NCBI GenBank assembly: GCA_016235125.1
Contig: JACRLZ010000004.1
Span: forward strand, 372,001-436,000
Direction of reading: 5' to 3'
DNA length: 64,000 bases
Source of the DNA: Sphingobacteriales bacterium
Lineage (GTDB): Bacteria; Bacteroidota; Bacteroidia; Chitinophagales; Chitinophagaceae
The notes under the pieces are model-generated. The model was not told where the DNA came from. It did not search any database and saw only the letters and a program-made list of their open reading frames with translations. The position numbers and the translations under genes are program-made. Of the stretch, positions 1 through 9,737 are shown one piece after another; position 1 is the first letter of the stretch, and every line of letters starts with the position of its first letter.

Positions 1-696
1 TGCACTTAATTGCTCCAGCAAATCAGGCTTACAGGGGCCGTCACCTACAATTCTTATGTGATAGGGCTCCTCCCGTTCAGAAAGCTTTTTTATTATAGCG
101 ATCAGGTCAGATATTTTTTTTTGGTCTTCTTCCAAACGACCCACATAGATTAATTCTACGGTTCCCTTGTCGCTGCCGGGGTCCATGTTTTGTCTTACTT
201 CCACTCCATAAGGTATAGATGCTACATCTTCCTCTCTCATGTGGCATGAGACTTTGTACTGCTCACATATTTCATTGCTGACCCCAATCGCCGTGGTAAT
301 AAAAGAGTGATAATGACGCAATGGGAGATAAAAAGTATCTTCATTATTATGACCAATAGTAAATGTGGCGATCCGGGGATCTATAAATGGCAACACTACC
401 CACCCGATATCTGCAGATGTAGATATCACATATACGTCAGGTTTTAGTTCATTTATCCAACCATTGAAAAGCGGAGCAATATCTTCTACAAGTCCTTTTT
501 TTCCCCATGGATTTATTTGAACGATAGCGCCACTATCTTCTATCATTGGTCTTATTTTAACATCCGGTTTGCCCTTTACCACAAGATGCACTTCGTGTCC
601 TCTTCTGATCAATTCCTTCATCAGGCCTGGTAAAAAAAGATGTCCCCCTCCGATAAAGGATTGATGAATGGTGGTATCTACAAATATTATTCGCAT
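1..696 (-). CDS. Glycosyltransferase, GT4-like, C-terminus cut by window edge
   Basis: Partial gene; the start is the ATG at 694-696 and the reading frame runs off the left edge after about 232 codons. The translation begins MRIIFVDTTIHQ, has a glycine-rich IGGGHLFLPG stretch after the first strand, and carries YVGRLEEDQKK followed by RIVGDGP, the arrangement typical of GT-B fold family 4 glycosyltransferases. It should transfer a sugar from a nucleotide donor to a lipid-linked glycan at the cytoplasmic face of the inner membrane. It is the last visible gene of the polysaccharide locus and shares its direction. Donor and acceptor cannot be told from sequence. Confidence 0.8.
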   Translation of the reverse strand, partial: MRIIFVDTTIHQSFIGGGHLFLPGLMKELIRRGHEVHLVVKGKPDVKIRPMIEDSGAIVQINPWGKKGLVEDIAPLFNGWINELKPDVYVISTSADIGWVVLPFIDPRIATFTIGHNNEDTFYLPLRHYHSFITTAIGVSNEICEQYKVSCHMREEDVASIPYGVEVRQNMDPGSDKGTVELIYVGRLEEDQKKISDLIAIIKKLSEREEPYHIRIVGDGPCKPDLLEQLSA

Positions 697-751
697 ATAA
701 TCCCTTCGGGTCAGTATACTTTTTTAAATAACAACAATTTATCTCTGACTA

Positions 752-1873
752 TTATGAAGAAGATACTACACCGGCAGATTTTATTTCTTCAAGAACCGGC
801 AGAAGCGGTTTCAGAATACAACTGATCGAATTTTTAACAGTGAATCTTTCCATTTCTTTGCTATGAAGGAACCGGATAGCTTCATGTAAATAGACACTGT
901 ATTCTTCGTAAGGCATTTTTCTGAGATAATTGTAAAGTGCAGCATCACTGGTAAAAGTCATTCCGTCAATAAAACACTTATAGGGTATCAGTTCATGAAT
1001 ATTGGGGGCTCCCCAATAAACAGGCACAATACCGGAATAGAAACAATCAAATATTTTTTCACAAACATATCCGTTAATCCCTGTTGTGTTTTCGTAGCAG
1101 TAGTAAAAATTATAATGCCTGATCACTTCAAATTTCCCCAATGGTGTCAACTCCCCTTTATACACTTTCCGCAGGTTTCGCTGTACATACTTTGCAAGAG
1201 AATGAAATAATTTACCGGGAACAATTTTTTTTAACAACCCTACACCCCTGAATCCAAAATAGTAGTCCCGCTTTACAAATGTCCCGCCATAGAATCCAAA
1301 ATCTTCCGGATGATTCTCCCCGTACCATTTTATGGTCTTGTACCTGCGGTGAAGTGTTGAGTCCGGATATTTTTTATCCGGGTATTTATGAATGGCATGG
1401 CTTACAAAAGTTGCTAAAGTTCTTTTTTTAAATTCTTCTTTGCTGATGATGCGTTCGGGAATGGTGAAATACTCCGTATCAATTGCAAATGGATAATAAA
1501 AATATTTTTTATTATCCACCAGCGTTTCATCAAATGTGAAAACAAAGTCAAATTTACCATGATATTTTCTGTCCCAGCTTTCGGGATAGTAAATCGGAGG
1601 ATCATTTATAAGCAAACACCACACCTGGCCTGGCTTTTTTTCGCTGGTGAGCAACTGCGGATTATCCCAGCAAAACAACAGTTCTGATTTTTCAGGGGAA
1701 TTAATATCCCGTGTAGCAATATCAATTCCATATGCAGCCAGCACTTCCTTCAGATAAACAAAGGAGTAAAGCATATTTTTAAAGCCCTCTCCTTCCGGTC
1801 CGCACAAAAAAGGATAATTCCTGGTGCCCTGCTTATCGAATGGTATGAAAAGACATGCTTTTTTGAAATTCAC
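752..1873 (-). CDS. GT10 fucosyltransferase-like protein
   Basis: 373 codons. The C-terminal half holds a YENTTGINGYVCEKIFD stretch followed by GIVPVYWGAP, the conserved donor-binding block of family GT10 alpha-1,3/1,4-fucosyltransferases (usual form ENS...YVTEK, then GxVPVxxG). The N-terminal half resembles the acceptor domain, with VFTFDETL and YPFAIDTEYF. It probably adds fucose or a related deoxysugar to the polysaccharide repeat unit or to a lipid-linked glycan. Its start overlaps the stop of the upstream epimerase by 4 bp, so the two are likely translated from the same mRNA. No GDP-fucose synthesis genes are in the window, so the donor would be made elsewhere. Confidence 0.78.
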   Translation of the reverse strand: MNFKKACLFIPFDKQGTRNYPFLCGPEGEGFKNMLYSFVYLKEVLAAYGIDIATRDINSPEKSELLFCWDNPQLLTSEKKPGQVWCLLINDPPIYYPESWDRKYHGKFDFVFTFDETLVDNKKYFYYPFAIDTEYFTIPERIISKEEFKKRTLATFVSHAIHKYPDKKYPDSTLHRRYKTIKWYGENHPEDFGFYGGTFVKRDYYFGFRGVGLLKKIVPGKLFHSLAKYVQRNLRKVYKGELTPLGKFEVIRHYNFYYCYENTTGINGYVCEKIFDCFYSGIVPVYWGAPNIHELIPYKCFIDGMTFTSDAALYNYLRKMPYEEYSVYLHEAIRFLHSKEMERFTVKNSISCILKPLLPVLEEIKSAGVVSSS

Positions 1874-2931
1874 GATAATAGTGGTTTAAGCGCTGCTTCG
1901 TTTTCTCTTATCCAGTTGAAGATATCGGTAAAGATGGTTTCAACATTTTTTTTAGGCAGCCAACCCGTTTCATTGCTGATCCTGGAATGATCTGTTATAA
2001 ATATGCGTAAATCAGCCTGCCGATTTTGAAGCTCACTTTCAATCCTGATCTTATTTCCGGTAATCTGTTCGCAAACAGTGGTCATCTCCTGCAAAGAAAC
2101 ACTGTTATACAAACCTCCCCCGGCATTAAATACTTTATCATTGAATTTTTCTGTTTGATGCAGTTGCATATCTATTAGCTCTACCAGATCGTCAATATGT
2201 AATATGTCCCGAACCTGTTTGCCATGACCGCCATAGCCGATATAACTCAATTGCCTTTTCCAAAAATGTTTGGCCAGCCATAATGTAGCCACTCCCTGGT
2301 CTGCCTTAGCCATCTGTCTGGGCCCTGCAATTACTCCGAGGCGTGTAATTGCTGCTTTCAGCTTGTAAAATTCACAATATTCCCTGATAAACAGTTCCGA
2401 TGCTAATTTAGTGGCTCCATAAAAAGACCGGGCGCCCGAAAGTTCAAGATCTTCTGATATGCCGAGTTTGCTTATCCCTTTTTCGCTCTGTTTATCAGAA
2501 AATGAGAATCGGGTTGGTTCTTCCTTAAAATTTGCTTTTTCAATCCTGTTAATAGGATATACACGGCTGCTGGATAAAAAAATGAGTGTAGCGTTATTCT
2601 TAAGACAGGTGTTGAAACAGTTAATTGACCCATTCAGGTTGTTATTAATAATATAAGCAGGATCATTGTTCAAACCTGCCTGAACAGAAGGTTCGGCTGA
2701 TGCGTCGATAAGCGCATCAAAATCAGTCAGTGCCTCCACATCTTCCCTGCAACGGATATCTCCATGTATAAACCGGATACCGTTCTTCTTTAGTTCTGCC
2801 ATATTCAGCTCCGAGCCAGTCCTTCTTAAATTATCAAATGCGGTAAAAGAATAGGCAGGATATTTTTGCTTAAGCTGCAAACATACAGATGACCCGATAA
2901 AACCTGCGCCGCCTGTTACAACAACTTTCAT
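1870..2931 (-). CDS. NAD-dependent SDR epimerase, CDP-tyvelose/paratose 2-epimerase-like
   Basis: 353 codons. An extended short-chain dehydrogenase with the NAD-binding TGGAGFIG at residues 6-13 and the catalytic YxxxK at Tyr171-Lys175. The NLRRTGSE and ASAEPSVQAG stretches are characteristic of the CDP-paratose 2-epimerase (RfbE) branch rather than GalE. It should interconvert nucleotide sugars in the cytosol for the polysaccharide made by this locus. It overlaps the fucosyltransferase-like gene by 4 bp. The upstream gap of 138 bp shows no clear promoter. The exact substrate is uncertain because no CDP-sugar genes are visible nearby. Confidence 0.75.
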   Translation of the reverse strand: MKVVVTGGAGFIGSSVCLQLKQKYPAYSFTAFDNLRRTGSELNMAELKKNGIRFIHGDIRCREDVEALTDFDALIDASAEPSVQAGLNNDPAYIINNNLNGSINCFNTCLKNNATLIFLSSSRVYPINRIEKANFKEEPTRFSFSDKQSEKGISKLGISEDLELSGARSFYGATKLASELFIREYCEFYKLKAAITRLGVIAGPRQMAKADQGVATLWLAKHFWKRQLSYIGYGGHGKQVRDILHIDDLVELIDMQLHQTEKFNDKVFNAGGGLYNSVSLQEMTTVCEQITGNKIRIESELQNRQADLRIFITDHSRISNETGWLPKKNVETIFTDIFNWIRENEAALKPLLS

Positions 2932-3069
2932 CTTACTCTTTTTAAAATTTAGTAAAGGCTACAATAACATTCATAAATCTTTCCGTATGCTTTCCGAAAA
3001 CAAAAAATCGACCTCCGGCTCTTAATTTATCAGAGTATTGTTGCATACAACTCTGAGCAAATCGTGTCA

Positions 3070-3870
3070 TTACAATTTTTTATAAACCCTGTTATGACCG
3101 ATATTTAAAATATTTTCAAACCCTAATTCTTCAATTATGCTGCAGGCACGGGAAACTTCTTCGTGACCCTTCCAGAACACCGAACCTTCCAAAAACCAGG
3201 ATGCATCGTCCATTATCATATATCCTCCTTTGCTGATCAGTGAAGAATAATTTCTAATATCACTTTGTGCGCCTTCAAAGCTATGATCCCCGTCAATATA
3301 AATAATGTCAAATTGCCTGCTTTTGATCTTCTCCAGCACTTCCGGTGCATTTGAATAGCCCTTATATAAATGAATATTATTAAAATTGAGGGCAAAATGT
3401 TTGAAAAGATTACTGATAATAGTATAATAATCTTCATTCAAATATAGATTCCCTTCTTTCTCCAGCTTTCTGAAAGATGAAGAAAATATTCTTCTTATTT
3501 TATTAATCGCCCGATTATTAAGCAATGTTCTTGCAGATACGGTTCCTTCAAGAGGAGTAATAGCTGAAATATCAGCGCTGATATTCATTTCTTTTGAAAG
3601 TAAGGCCCACAAACTGATTATCTGCCCTTTATAGACCCCTATCTCCAAAGCTCTGACTGCATTTTTCTCCTGCTTTACATCATTGAACAACAGATACCAC
3701 ATAAAATGAAAGGCCCTGTCGCCAAAACCCAGTTTATGTTTTTCAATATAATCTCTATGTTCCTTTAAAAGCGGAACCTGGTTAGCATTAGCAGTAAACA
3801 ATTGGTGAAATTCATCATTGCATTTGCCTGTGTTTTCATAACGGTCAATATATTCCTGAAGACTATCCAT
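3070..3870 (-). CDS. Class I SAM-dependent methyltransferase (Methyltransf_24-like)
   Basis: 266 codons. The core has an ALEIGVYKGQIISLWA SAM-binding loop in the middle and, about 95 residues later, DIIYIDGDHSFEG followed by GGYMIMDD. This IDGDHS pattern is typical of Methyltransf_24 and cephalosporin-hydroxylase-like (CmcI) enzymes found in glycan loci. It probably O-methylates a sugar of the polysaccharide. The start codon lies inside the end of the upstream glycosyltransferase gene (8 bp overlap), so they are one transcription unit. The acceptor is unknown. Confidence 0.72.
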   Translation of the reverse strand: MDSLQEYIDRYENTGKCNDEFHQLFTANANQVPLLKEHRDYIEKHKLGFGDRAFHFMWYLLFNDVKQEKNAVRALEIGVYKGQIISLWALLSKEMNISADISAITPLEGTVSARTLLNNRAINKIRRIFSSSFRKLEKEGNLYLNEDYYTIISNLFKHFALNFNNIHLYKGYSNAPEVLEKIKSRQFDIIYIDGDHSFEGAQSDIRNYSSLISKGGYMIMDDASWFLEGSVFWKGHEEVSRACSIIEELGFENILNIGHNRVYKKL

Positions 3871-4795
3871 TAGGTATATTTTTATTTCTCAGTTTAAGTT
3901 TCAGTAAGATTTTATGAAGCAGCAACTCAAAGCGATAATACCTGTGCAGTATAAAATTCCACAGGTTATTTTTCCGGTACAGCTTATCTGAAAGGAGCCC
4001 CAGGTCAGCCATGCGGTCAAACTGGTGCAGCACATTTACTATTCTTCCGTTCGATGCCCTCACTTTGTCATCAGCACCAATTGTATAATCATGTTCATAG
4101 GAAAGGGTAAGTACTACTCCGTCATCATTATTCAGGAACTTTACATCAGGCAGCATGTGTTTCCAGATCATATAATTGTGAATGGCCTGGTCAATGGATT
4201 TTTTAGCGTCCTTCAGTTTTTCAATTTCCTGCAGCATCCTGGTAAGATAATCCAGCATGGCATCCACTTTACCCCATGTAGTGCCGGCACAGGAAATAAT
4301 ATTATCACCAATTTCATCCAGTACTTTTCTGCCATAAATGAACTCCATCCAGGGACCGTTGAAGCGGCAATCTTTCAATTTTTTTGTTTTGCCTTCTAAT
4401 GCACAATACAGCCCGGAGGTTTTCTCAAAATCAAACGGGTCCCGCTGAAAGTACACATCTCTTACATCGGTAAGAAGGACATACTCATATTTATCTTTGT
4501 GACGCTTAAGAAAATCATAATAGAGATAATGCCGGAAATTAAAATAATTGATAGGCTGAGGGAACCGGAAGGCTGCGGCAGCAAGATTTTCCGCCGGCAG
4601 TGAAGTGAGATCTCTGAAAAGAATTGTATTGACAGCATGTTTCTTTAAGAGCCTTATGGTTCGTGGGGTGGTATTAGACCCGACCAGCATGTAAATATCC
4701 CCCGGGAACCCGGTTGTGTTGATAGAGAGAAAAAATTTTTTGAGCTGATGAAATGAATAGTTGTCGAGAATGCCCAGAACAAGGTTTTTTTTCAT
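3863..4795 (-). CDS. Glycosyltransferase, GT-A type, unassigned family
   Basis: 310 codons. The N-terminal LVLGILDNYSFHQLKKFF and YVLLTDVRDVYFQRDPF (a DxD-like metal site, Asp-Val-Arg-Asp) fit a metal-dependent GT-A glycosyltransferase; the DVYFQ(R/K)DP context recalls proteins annotated as glycosyltransferases in plant and bacterial glycan loci. No signal peptide or membrane segment is evident. It overlaps the genes on both sides (8 bp and 4 bp), so it belongs to the same operon. I cannot name the sugar transferred. Confidence 0.6.
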   Translation of the reverse strand: MKKNLVLGILDNYSFHQLKKFFLSINTTGFPGDIYMLVGSNTTPRTIRLLKKHAVNTILFRDLTSLPAENLAAAAFRFPQPINYFNFRHYLYYDFLKRHKDKYEYVLLTDVRDVYFQRDPFDFEKTSGLYCALEGKTKKLKDCRFNGPWMEFIYGRKVLDEIGDNIISCAGTTWGKVDAMLDYLTRMLQEIEKLKDAKKSIDQAIHNYMIWKHMLPDVKFLNNDDGVVLTLSYEHDYTIGADDKVRASNGRIVNVLHQFDRMADLGLLSDKLYRKNNLWNFILHRYYRFELLLHKILLKLKLRNKNIPNG

Positions 4796-5433
4796 TTAGC
4801 ATTATTTGCCGGTGCATTAGTACTGATGATCAGATCTTCTTTATGCTTTACAATTGAATTAGCCGGGATTGATTTATATATAAGAGAGTTGGCCCCCAAA
4901 ATAACATTATCACCTATCTCTACCCCCTGAAGAATGGTAACATTACTTCCTATCCAGCAGTTCTTTCCGATTTTTACCGGACCTAATGTGTAATCATTAG
5001 CTTCAAATATCAATGTGCCCTCCTGGTTGTAATAATGTTTATGATTATGATCGTATATTTTCACTCCTTCTCCGAAAGTAGTACCCGATCCGATTTCAAT
5101 ACTGCTAAGGCAATTGATAGAGCAATAATTATTTAAAAAGACTTTTTCCCCAATAATAAGCGATGCTTCAGGATACATCAGTATACTGCAAAAATTCCGC
5201 ATAAAGACTTTTCTTCCCATTACCAGTTCTTTAAACTTACCTTGAACATTTACTGAACTGCCTTCACCCATAAAAACATCCGCGGCTATATTTGTTTTGG
5301 GCATTGATCTGAGAACTCTTAGCTTCTCTTTCGATAATACATGTACCATTCCCGGCATGTATCTGGCGAATTGTTTTGCAATCGCCATTTTAATAACTCT
5401 GAACATATTAAGACTTTTAAATTGTGTTGGCAC
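4792..5433 (-). CDS. Hexapeptide-repeat acyltransferase (WbbJ-like)
   Basis: 213 codons. The central and C-terminal parts show left-handed beta-helix repeats of the form (I/L/V)GxxxxI, for example IGKNCWIGSNVTILQGVEIGDNVILGANSLI, with a catalytic-type histidine in the YDHNHKHYYN loop. This matches the maltose/galactoside O-acetyltransferase group used to O-acetylate surface glycans, with acetyl-CoA as likely donor and a trimer as the usual assembly. The first 50 residues are helical and unusual. It overlaps both neighbours by a few bases. Confidence 0.8.
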   Translation of the reverse strand: MPTQFKSLNMFRVIKMAIAKQFARYMPGMVHVLSKEKLRVLRSMPKTNIAADVFMGEGSSVNVQGKFKELVMGRKVFMRNFCSILMYPEASLIIGEKVFLNNYCSINCLSSIEIGSGTTFGEGVKIYDHNHKHYYNQEGTLIFEANDYTLGPVKIGKNCWIGSNVTILQGVEIGDNVILGANSLIYKSIPANSIVKHKEDLIISTNAPANNAK

Positions 5434-6133
5434 CCTCTGCTATATCTTCACTCACATAAAACACGGTTGCAACATTTTTAAGGATCAGATTTTTAGCAAA
5501 TGGCTTATATCCTTTTTGGGAAAGAAATTTATACACATTGGTTTTATAAACATCATCCAGAGTAAAAATATCGTTTTGCTCGATCGAGATTATTTTAGGA
5601 ACAATACTTTTCATCTGCCCGAGTACTTCCATTTCATACCCTTCTGCATCAATATTGAGATAATCAATTTCTTTGATCTGGGGGTATTTCGCAAGTAAAG
5701 AGTCAACTGTAAAAACCGGAATTTTCAATGTTCTCCTGACCTGGTTATCCATGCCCAGCTTTTTTAAATTTTCAAGCGAAAAGGTATTCATGGTTGATTT
5801 ATCATCAATTATATAATAAGTAAGTTCTCCGTCCTTATCCGCAATTCCTGCTTCAATATTGATATCGCCCTTTCTGTATCTGTCAAAAAGTTTTTTTGAA
5901 CCGGGCTGTGGCTCGATATTTATACCTCTCCAGCCGGCGGTGTATAAAATATATGTATTACTGTGATGGAAAGGATGATAAGCGCCAATATCCATATAGA
6001 AGCCTTTTTTCCCCCGCATCAGGTCACGGATGGCTTTGATGATTATTGCATCTTCTCCGCCCTGGCTATAATAATTGGTATCATTCTTAGCTCCCAGTAA
6101 AAACCTGATCTTTCTTTTCAAGGCTCTAATCAT
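5417..6133 (-). CDS. FkbM-family methyltransferase
   Basis: 238 codons. GGEDAIIIKAI, GFYMDIGAYHPFHHSNTY, GWRGINIEPQPGS and IDYLNIDAEGYEMEVL in this order are the signature of FkbM-type SAM-dependent methyltransferases. Members commonly methylate hydroxyls of sugars in polysaccharide and O-antigen loci. It sits between a GT61-like transferase and an acyltransferase, overlapping the latter by 17 bp. The product is probably a methylated sugar residue in the polymer; the position is not predictable. Confidence 0.85.
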   Translation of the reverse strand: MIRALKRKIRFLLGAKNDTNYYSQGGEDAIIIKAIRDLMRGKKGFYMDIGAYHPFHHSNTYILYTAGWRGINIEPQPGSKKLFDRYRKGDINIEAGIADKDGELTYYIIDDKSTMNTFSLENLKKLGMDNQVRRTLKIPVFTVDSLLAKYPQIKEIDYLNIDAEGYEMEVLGQMKSIVPKIISIEQNDIFTLDDVYKTNVYKFLSQKGYKPFAKNLILKNVATVFYVSEDIAEGANTI

Positions 6134-6166
6134 ACTAAAAAAGTAACCGGAGTCTATAATAATTCA

Positions 6167-7213
6167 TCAATATCTGAGATTGAGTGAGAATGTTTTTTTA
6201 AGTATGGATTCGTCAAACTCATTAACGGGTATGGTAAGGTTACATCCCCGGCCTACCAATGGCTTAGCTGAATCGGGAATGCCATTAAAATAATAATACC
6301 TGTGGCCGAGCGAATCGGCAAGATGCCAAAACCCTACATTGGATGGCCCGTTCTCTTTTTTTCTTAATTCAATAACATTACCGCCCGGATGCATGAAAAT
6401 ACAATTGGCCAGGCCTGCGCCGTGCACACCTATCAGTGTTTTTGCAGTAGAAAAAATCTGTGCCTGTTCCTTCAGACTGTGATCCTCACCAATATAGATT
6501 TCAAAATCGTAGTCCTTCAGCCTTTTACAAAACTCATCCTCATTTACCACCCTTCTGTAAATTGCCTTGTTTCTTGTGATATAAATATTTTTTTTGCCCG
6601 CTGCCGTCTCCGGAAGAAAGGTTTTTCTTAATTCCTTCATCACTCCCGGGTGCATATGGCCGCTTACACTCATACGGGAAATATAGTAGAGCCCGGGAAC
6701 TTTGTAGAAGGCAGTATCCTTCATCCATACAATTTCATCAAAGTTTAATCCCAGCATCTCAAGGCTTTCCAGCCCGATAGTTCTCAAATAAGGAACATCC
6801 TGCAAGAGTAAAACAAATTCTCCTGCTCTGTCTTTTATGCAAAGCAATTTGGGAAGCACATCGCAAAACCAGTGAAAATGGCCGGCTGACCAGTTATCGG
6901 TCACCAGCAGGTATTTTTTATTGGGGGCCAGGGTTACACCCTTTGAAAAAAAAAGTTTTTTGGCAAGATACCTGTATTGATAATAGGATCTTTGTGCCGG
7001 CAATACCAGTGATTCTTTAACTAAAATACCATTCTTGTATATAACAGAGTTTGAAGAAACTCTCGCCTTTCCAAGGCATTTTAAAAAAGAATCATCTGTT
7101 CTATATTTTCTTTCTTTTTCAAAATCATCTAAATCTTCCGGCGCCATGTTTACAGGCCAGTCATGTTCCACTTCAATAGAAGGCTTTAATAAAGTGATAT
7201 CCCTGCTTTTCAT
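6167..7213 (-). CDS. GT61-family glycosyltransferase (DUF563)
   Basis: 348 codons. HFHWFCDVLPKLL in the middle and AKTLIGVHGAGLANCIFMHPGGNVIEL near the C-terminus are the diagnostic motifs of family GT61 (DUF563) glycosyltransferases, which in bacteria sit in capsule and exopolysaccharide clusters. There is no signal peptide. A 33-bp gap follows to the FkbM gene and 12 bp separate it from the flippase gene upstream, so it is in the operon. Donor sugar unknown. Confidence 0.82.
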   Translation of the reverse strand: MKSRDITLLKPSIEVEHDWPVNMAPEDLDDFEKERKYRTDDSFLKCLGKARVSSNSVIYKNGILVKESLVLPAQRSYYQYRYLAKKLFFSKGVTLAPNKKYLLVTDNWSAGHFHWFCDVLPKLLCIKDRAGEFVLLLQDVPYLRTIGLESLEMLGLNFDEIVWMKDTAFYKVPGLYYISRMSVSGHMHPGVMKELRKTFLPETAAGKKNIYITRNKAIYRRVVNEDEFCKRLKDYDFEIYIGEDHSLKEQAQIFSTAKTLIGVHGAGLANCIFMHPGGNVIELRKKENGPSNVGFWHLADSLGHRYYYFNGIPDSAKPLVGRGCNLTIPVNEFDESILKKTFSLNLRY

Positions 7214-7225
7214 TTCCAGGTGATG

Positions 7226-8749
7226 CTAAGCTGCGGTCATTGATTTTCTCCGGAAAAATTTATTAAACTGGCTTTGTGCCCATTCCCTTTCCTGAGGAGT
7301 AATCAGTTTTTTCCATACAATAAAAAAATAAGCTGCTAAACATAATGGCAAAAGGATAAGAATCCAGATAGAGAAATTGTTATATAAAAAAGCCACCAAA
7401 GCTGCGGGTAAAAAAACAAGAGCTCCGGCCGTGATCCCCGTCAAATGATGTCTGAAATCAATTATCAGCCCGGTATGTTTTTTTGTAAAATGAATAAACG
7501 TCAGTGCATTCACCGTCTCTCTTATGCTCCATGCAATGGCAGCCCCGATGATGCCCAGCCAATTGATGAGAAAATATGCAAGTGCGGCATAGGGAATGAT
7601 TTCCAGCATATAAAATTTTGCAAAAAGACCTGATTTGCCGGATGACAAAAGAATGGTATTAGGGATATAAACCAGCAGGCTGAAGAATACACCTCCGAGC
7701 AGAATATAAAAAGGAAAGACACTTTCCAAACCGAATTCTTTACCAGCCCAAATGGTAAAAAATGGTTTTGCAATAATAAACAACACCATTACCGAAGGGA
7801 TAAGCCCAATAAGCCCGATGCGTACACAACGGGTAAAAAGTGATTTCAACTGTTCTCTTTTCTCAGGCGTCAGCAGCTGGGAAAATGCGGGCAATAATGT
7901 CTGCACCATGGCCATTGAAAACATAGTGGTCATACTGGCAAAAGTGAAAGCGATGGAATAATAAGCCAGTGATTTTACCGAAACATACCGGGTAAGCAAT
8001 AGTTTTTCAAGGTTATTGGTAATTAGTAACCCGATACTGTACAAAACAAGATTGCCCCCGAATTTCATAAGAGGTGCAATCATTTTTTTATCAATGCTGG
8101 TACCGTACAGCGACGGCAACAACCTGCCGGAAACAAACACATTTCCTGTCATGATAAGAAAAGCAGCACAAAGAGCTACCATTGTAGCTTCCACAATACC
8201 TCCTCCTAAATACAAAACAATGGGAGTGGTCAATGTCATCAGTATCTTAAACCCTGCATTGACCATAACATTCAGATCCATCCGTAGCCGTGAAAGCTGG
8301 GGAGTATTAAAAATATTTCCTACAAAACTCATCACAAAAGCAACAGATGTGATCTTTAAGGCTATACCGGCCTGTTGTTGCAGATACGCCGGTACATTCA
8401 ACAGGTCGCTTACTATCCATCCGGAAAAAATGAACATCGGGACTGCAATAAAAAAAGAGGAAGAAATACCGATCATGGCAGCTGTACGTATAACCTTTCC
8501 CTCCTGCCCGGGCGAATGAGAAGCATAGGCTTCGGCCCCAAACCTGGTGGAAGCCATTACCATACCAAAATCAGCAAAGCTGAAATATCCGGAAATCACA
8601 CTTACCAGTATCAGCACTCCGTACGATTCTGATCCCAATGACCGGATAACAAAAGGAGAAGCAATAAAAGTGGCGATCAATGGAAGCAACTGTCCCATCA
8701 ATACCCAAAAACTTCCCTTAATTACTTTTTTGGTAATACCTGCGGACAT
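7226..8749 (-). CDS. wzx: Wzx-like oligosaccharide flippase (MOP superfamily)
   Basis: 507 codons with about 12 to 14 hydrophobic helices spread along the chain, starting with GSFWVLMGQLLPLIATF. This size and pattern, and the context, fit the polysaccharide transporter group of the MOP superfamily that flips undecaprenyl-linked repeat units across the inner membrane in the Wzx/Wzy pathway. Wza and Wzc homologues lie upstream in the same locus, which fits. A Wzy polymerase is not visible in the window and may lie beyond the left edge. Confidence 0.85.
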   Translation of the reverse strand: MSAGITKKVIKGSFWVLMGQLLPLIATFIASPFVIRSLGSESYGVLILVSVISGYFSFADFGMVMASTRFGAEAYASHSPGQEGKVIRTAAMIGISSSFFIAVPMFIFSGWIVSDLLNVPAYLQQQAGIALKITSVAFVMSFVGNIFNTPQLSRLRMDLNVMVNAGFKILMTLTTPIVLYLGGGIVEATMVALCAAFLIMTGNVFVSGRLLPSLYGTSIDKKMIAPLMKFGGNLVLYSIGLLITNNLEKLLLTRYVSVKSLAYYSIAFTFASMTTMFSMAMVQTLLPAFSQLLTPEKREQLKSLFTRCVRIGLIGLIPSVMVLFIIAKPFFTIWAGKEFGLESVFPFYILLGGVFFSLLVYIPNTILLSSGKSGLFAKFYMLEIIPYAALAYFLINWLGIIGAAIAWSIRETVNALTFIHFTKKHTGLIIDFRHHLTGITAGALVFLPAALVAFLYNNFSIWILILLPLCLAAYFFIVWKKLITPQEREWAQSQFNKFFRRKSMTAA

Positions 8750-8769
8750 ACGGAAACTGTCAGTGATTA

Positions 8770-9675
8770 TTATTTAATCTGTCTTTGCTTGCGGATAGCA
8801 TAGAGTAGGCTGGTTACATTCTTCGCTTCTGCTAATCCAATGCCCTGTCCCCTGAATATATGCTGGTAAGAAACAGTATGGAGTTTTGAGAGGTCGCCGT
8901 TGAGGTCAATGTCTTTTCCATTTACGTTCAGTAAGCGAATAGCTGTATTATCAGCCAGCTTTTCATTTGAGCCGGAATTCAAAGCATCAATGCTTAATTT
9001 CCATTTTACCTTGGCCTGTTGAAAATGGATGGTTCCTGATGCCGAAGTAGCTGAGGAATGCAGTAAAGTGTTTTCAGCAGGTTCACCAAACAGCCAAAGC
9101 AACAGATCAAAGAAATGAAGACCTATATTGGTAATCACTCCCCCGCTCTTATCTTCATTTCCTTTCCAGCTATACTGATACCATTTTCCCCTTGGAGTTA
9201 TATAAGATATGTTTATTTCATATTCCTTGTCAGAAGTGTCCTGTTTTATTTCTTTATGTAAAGCTGTAATAGCGGGATGATAACGTAACTGATGGACGAC
9301 AAACACTTTCTTACCGGTCTCTTTTTCCATTTCTATCAATGCATCGAGGTTCCAAGGGTTCAGCACTACAGGTTTTTCACAGATAACATCGGCGCCAATG
9401 CGTAAACCAAACCGTATATGCGCATCATGCAGGTAATTGGGGCTGCACACCACCACATAATCAATCTTTGTTCCCTGTCTTTTTAGTTTCTCACAATGCC
9501 TGTCAAACCGTTCAAACTCGGTAAAAAAATCACATTCAGGAAAATACTGATCCAGTATGCCGACAGCATCATGCGGGTCTACTGCTGCTATCAGGTTATT
9601 ACCTGTTTCTTTGATTGCCTTCATGTGCCGGGGGGCAATATAACCGGCTGCTCCTATAAGAACGAAATTTTTCAA
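8770..9675 (-). CDS. Gfo/Idh/MocA oxidoreductase, WbpB/WlbA-like
   Basis: 301 codons. The N-terminus NFVLIGAAGYIAPRHMKAI is the NAD-binding fold of the GFO/IDH/MocA family, in the form found in WbpB/WlbA, the UDP-GlcNAcA 3-dehydrogenase. CEKPVVLNP carries the catalytic lysine (EKP) and HQLRYHPAI the conserved substrate-binding part. The next gene downstream in the biosynthetic sense is a WbpD-like acetyltransferase, the usual partner in making 2,3-diacetamido uronic acids. The aminotransferase WbpE and dehydrogenase WbpA that complete the route are not visible here. Confidence 0.78.
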   Translation of the reverse strand: MKNFVLIGAAGYIAPRHMKAIKETGNNLIAAVDPHDAVGILDQYFPECDFFTEFERFDRHCEKLKRQGTKIDYVVVCSPNYLHDAHIRFGLRIGADVICEKPVVLNPWNLDALIEMEKETGKKVFVVHQLRYHPAITALHKEIKQDTSDKEYEINISYITPRGKWYQYSWKGNEDKSGGVITNIGLHFFDLLLWLFGEPAENTLLHSSATSASGTIHFQQAKVKWKLSIDALNSGSNEKLADNTAIRLLNVNGKDIDLNGDLSKLHTVSYQHIFRGQGIGLAEAKNVTSLLYAIRKQRQIK

Positions 9676-9737
9676 AGAGAGGTTGAGTAGTTAAGAAGTT
9701 GAGGGGTTGAGAGGTTTAGATGTGAGTTGTTTAGCTT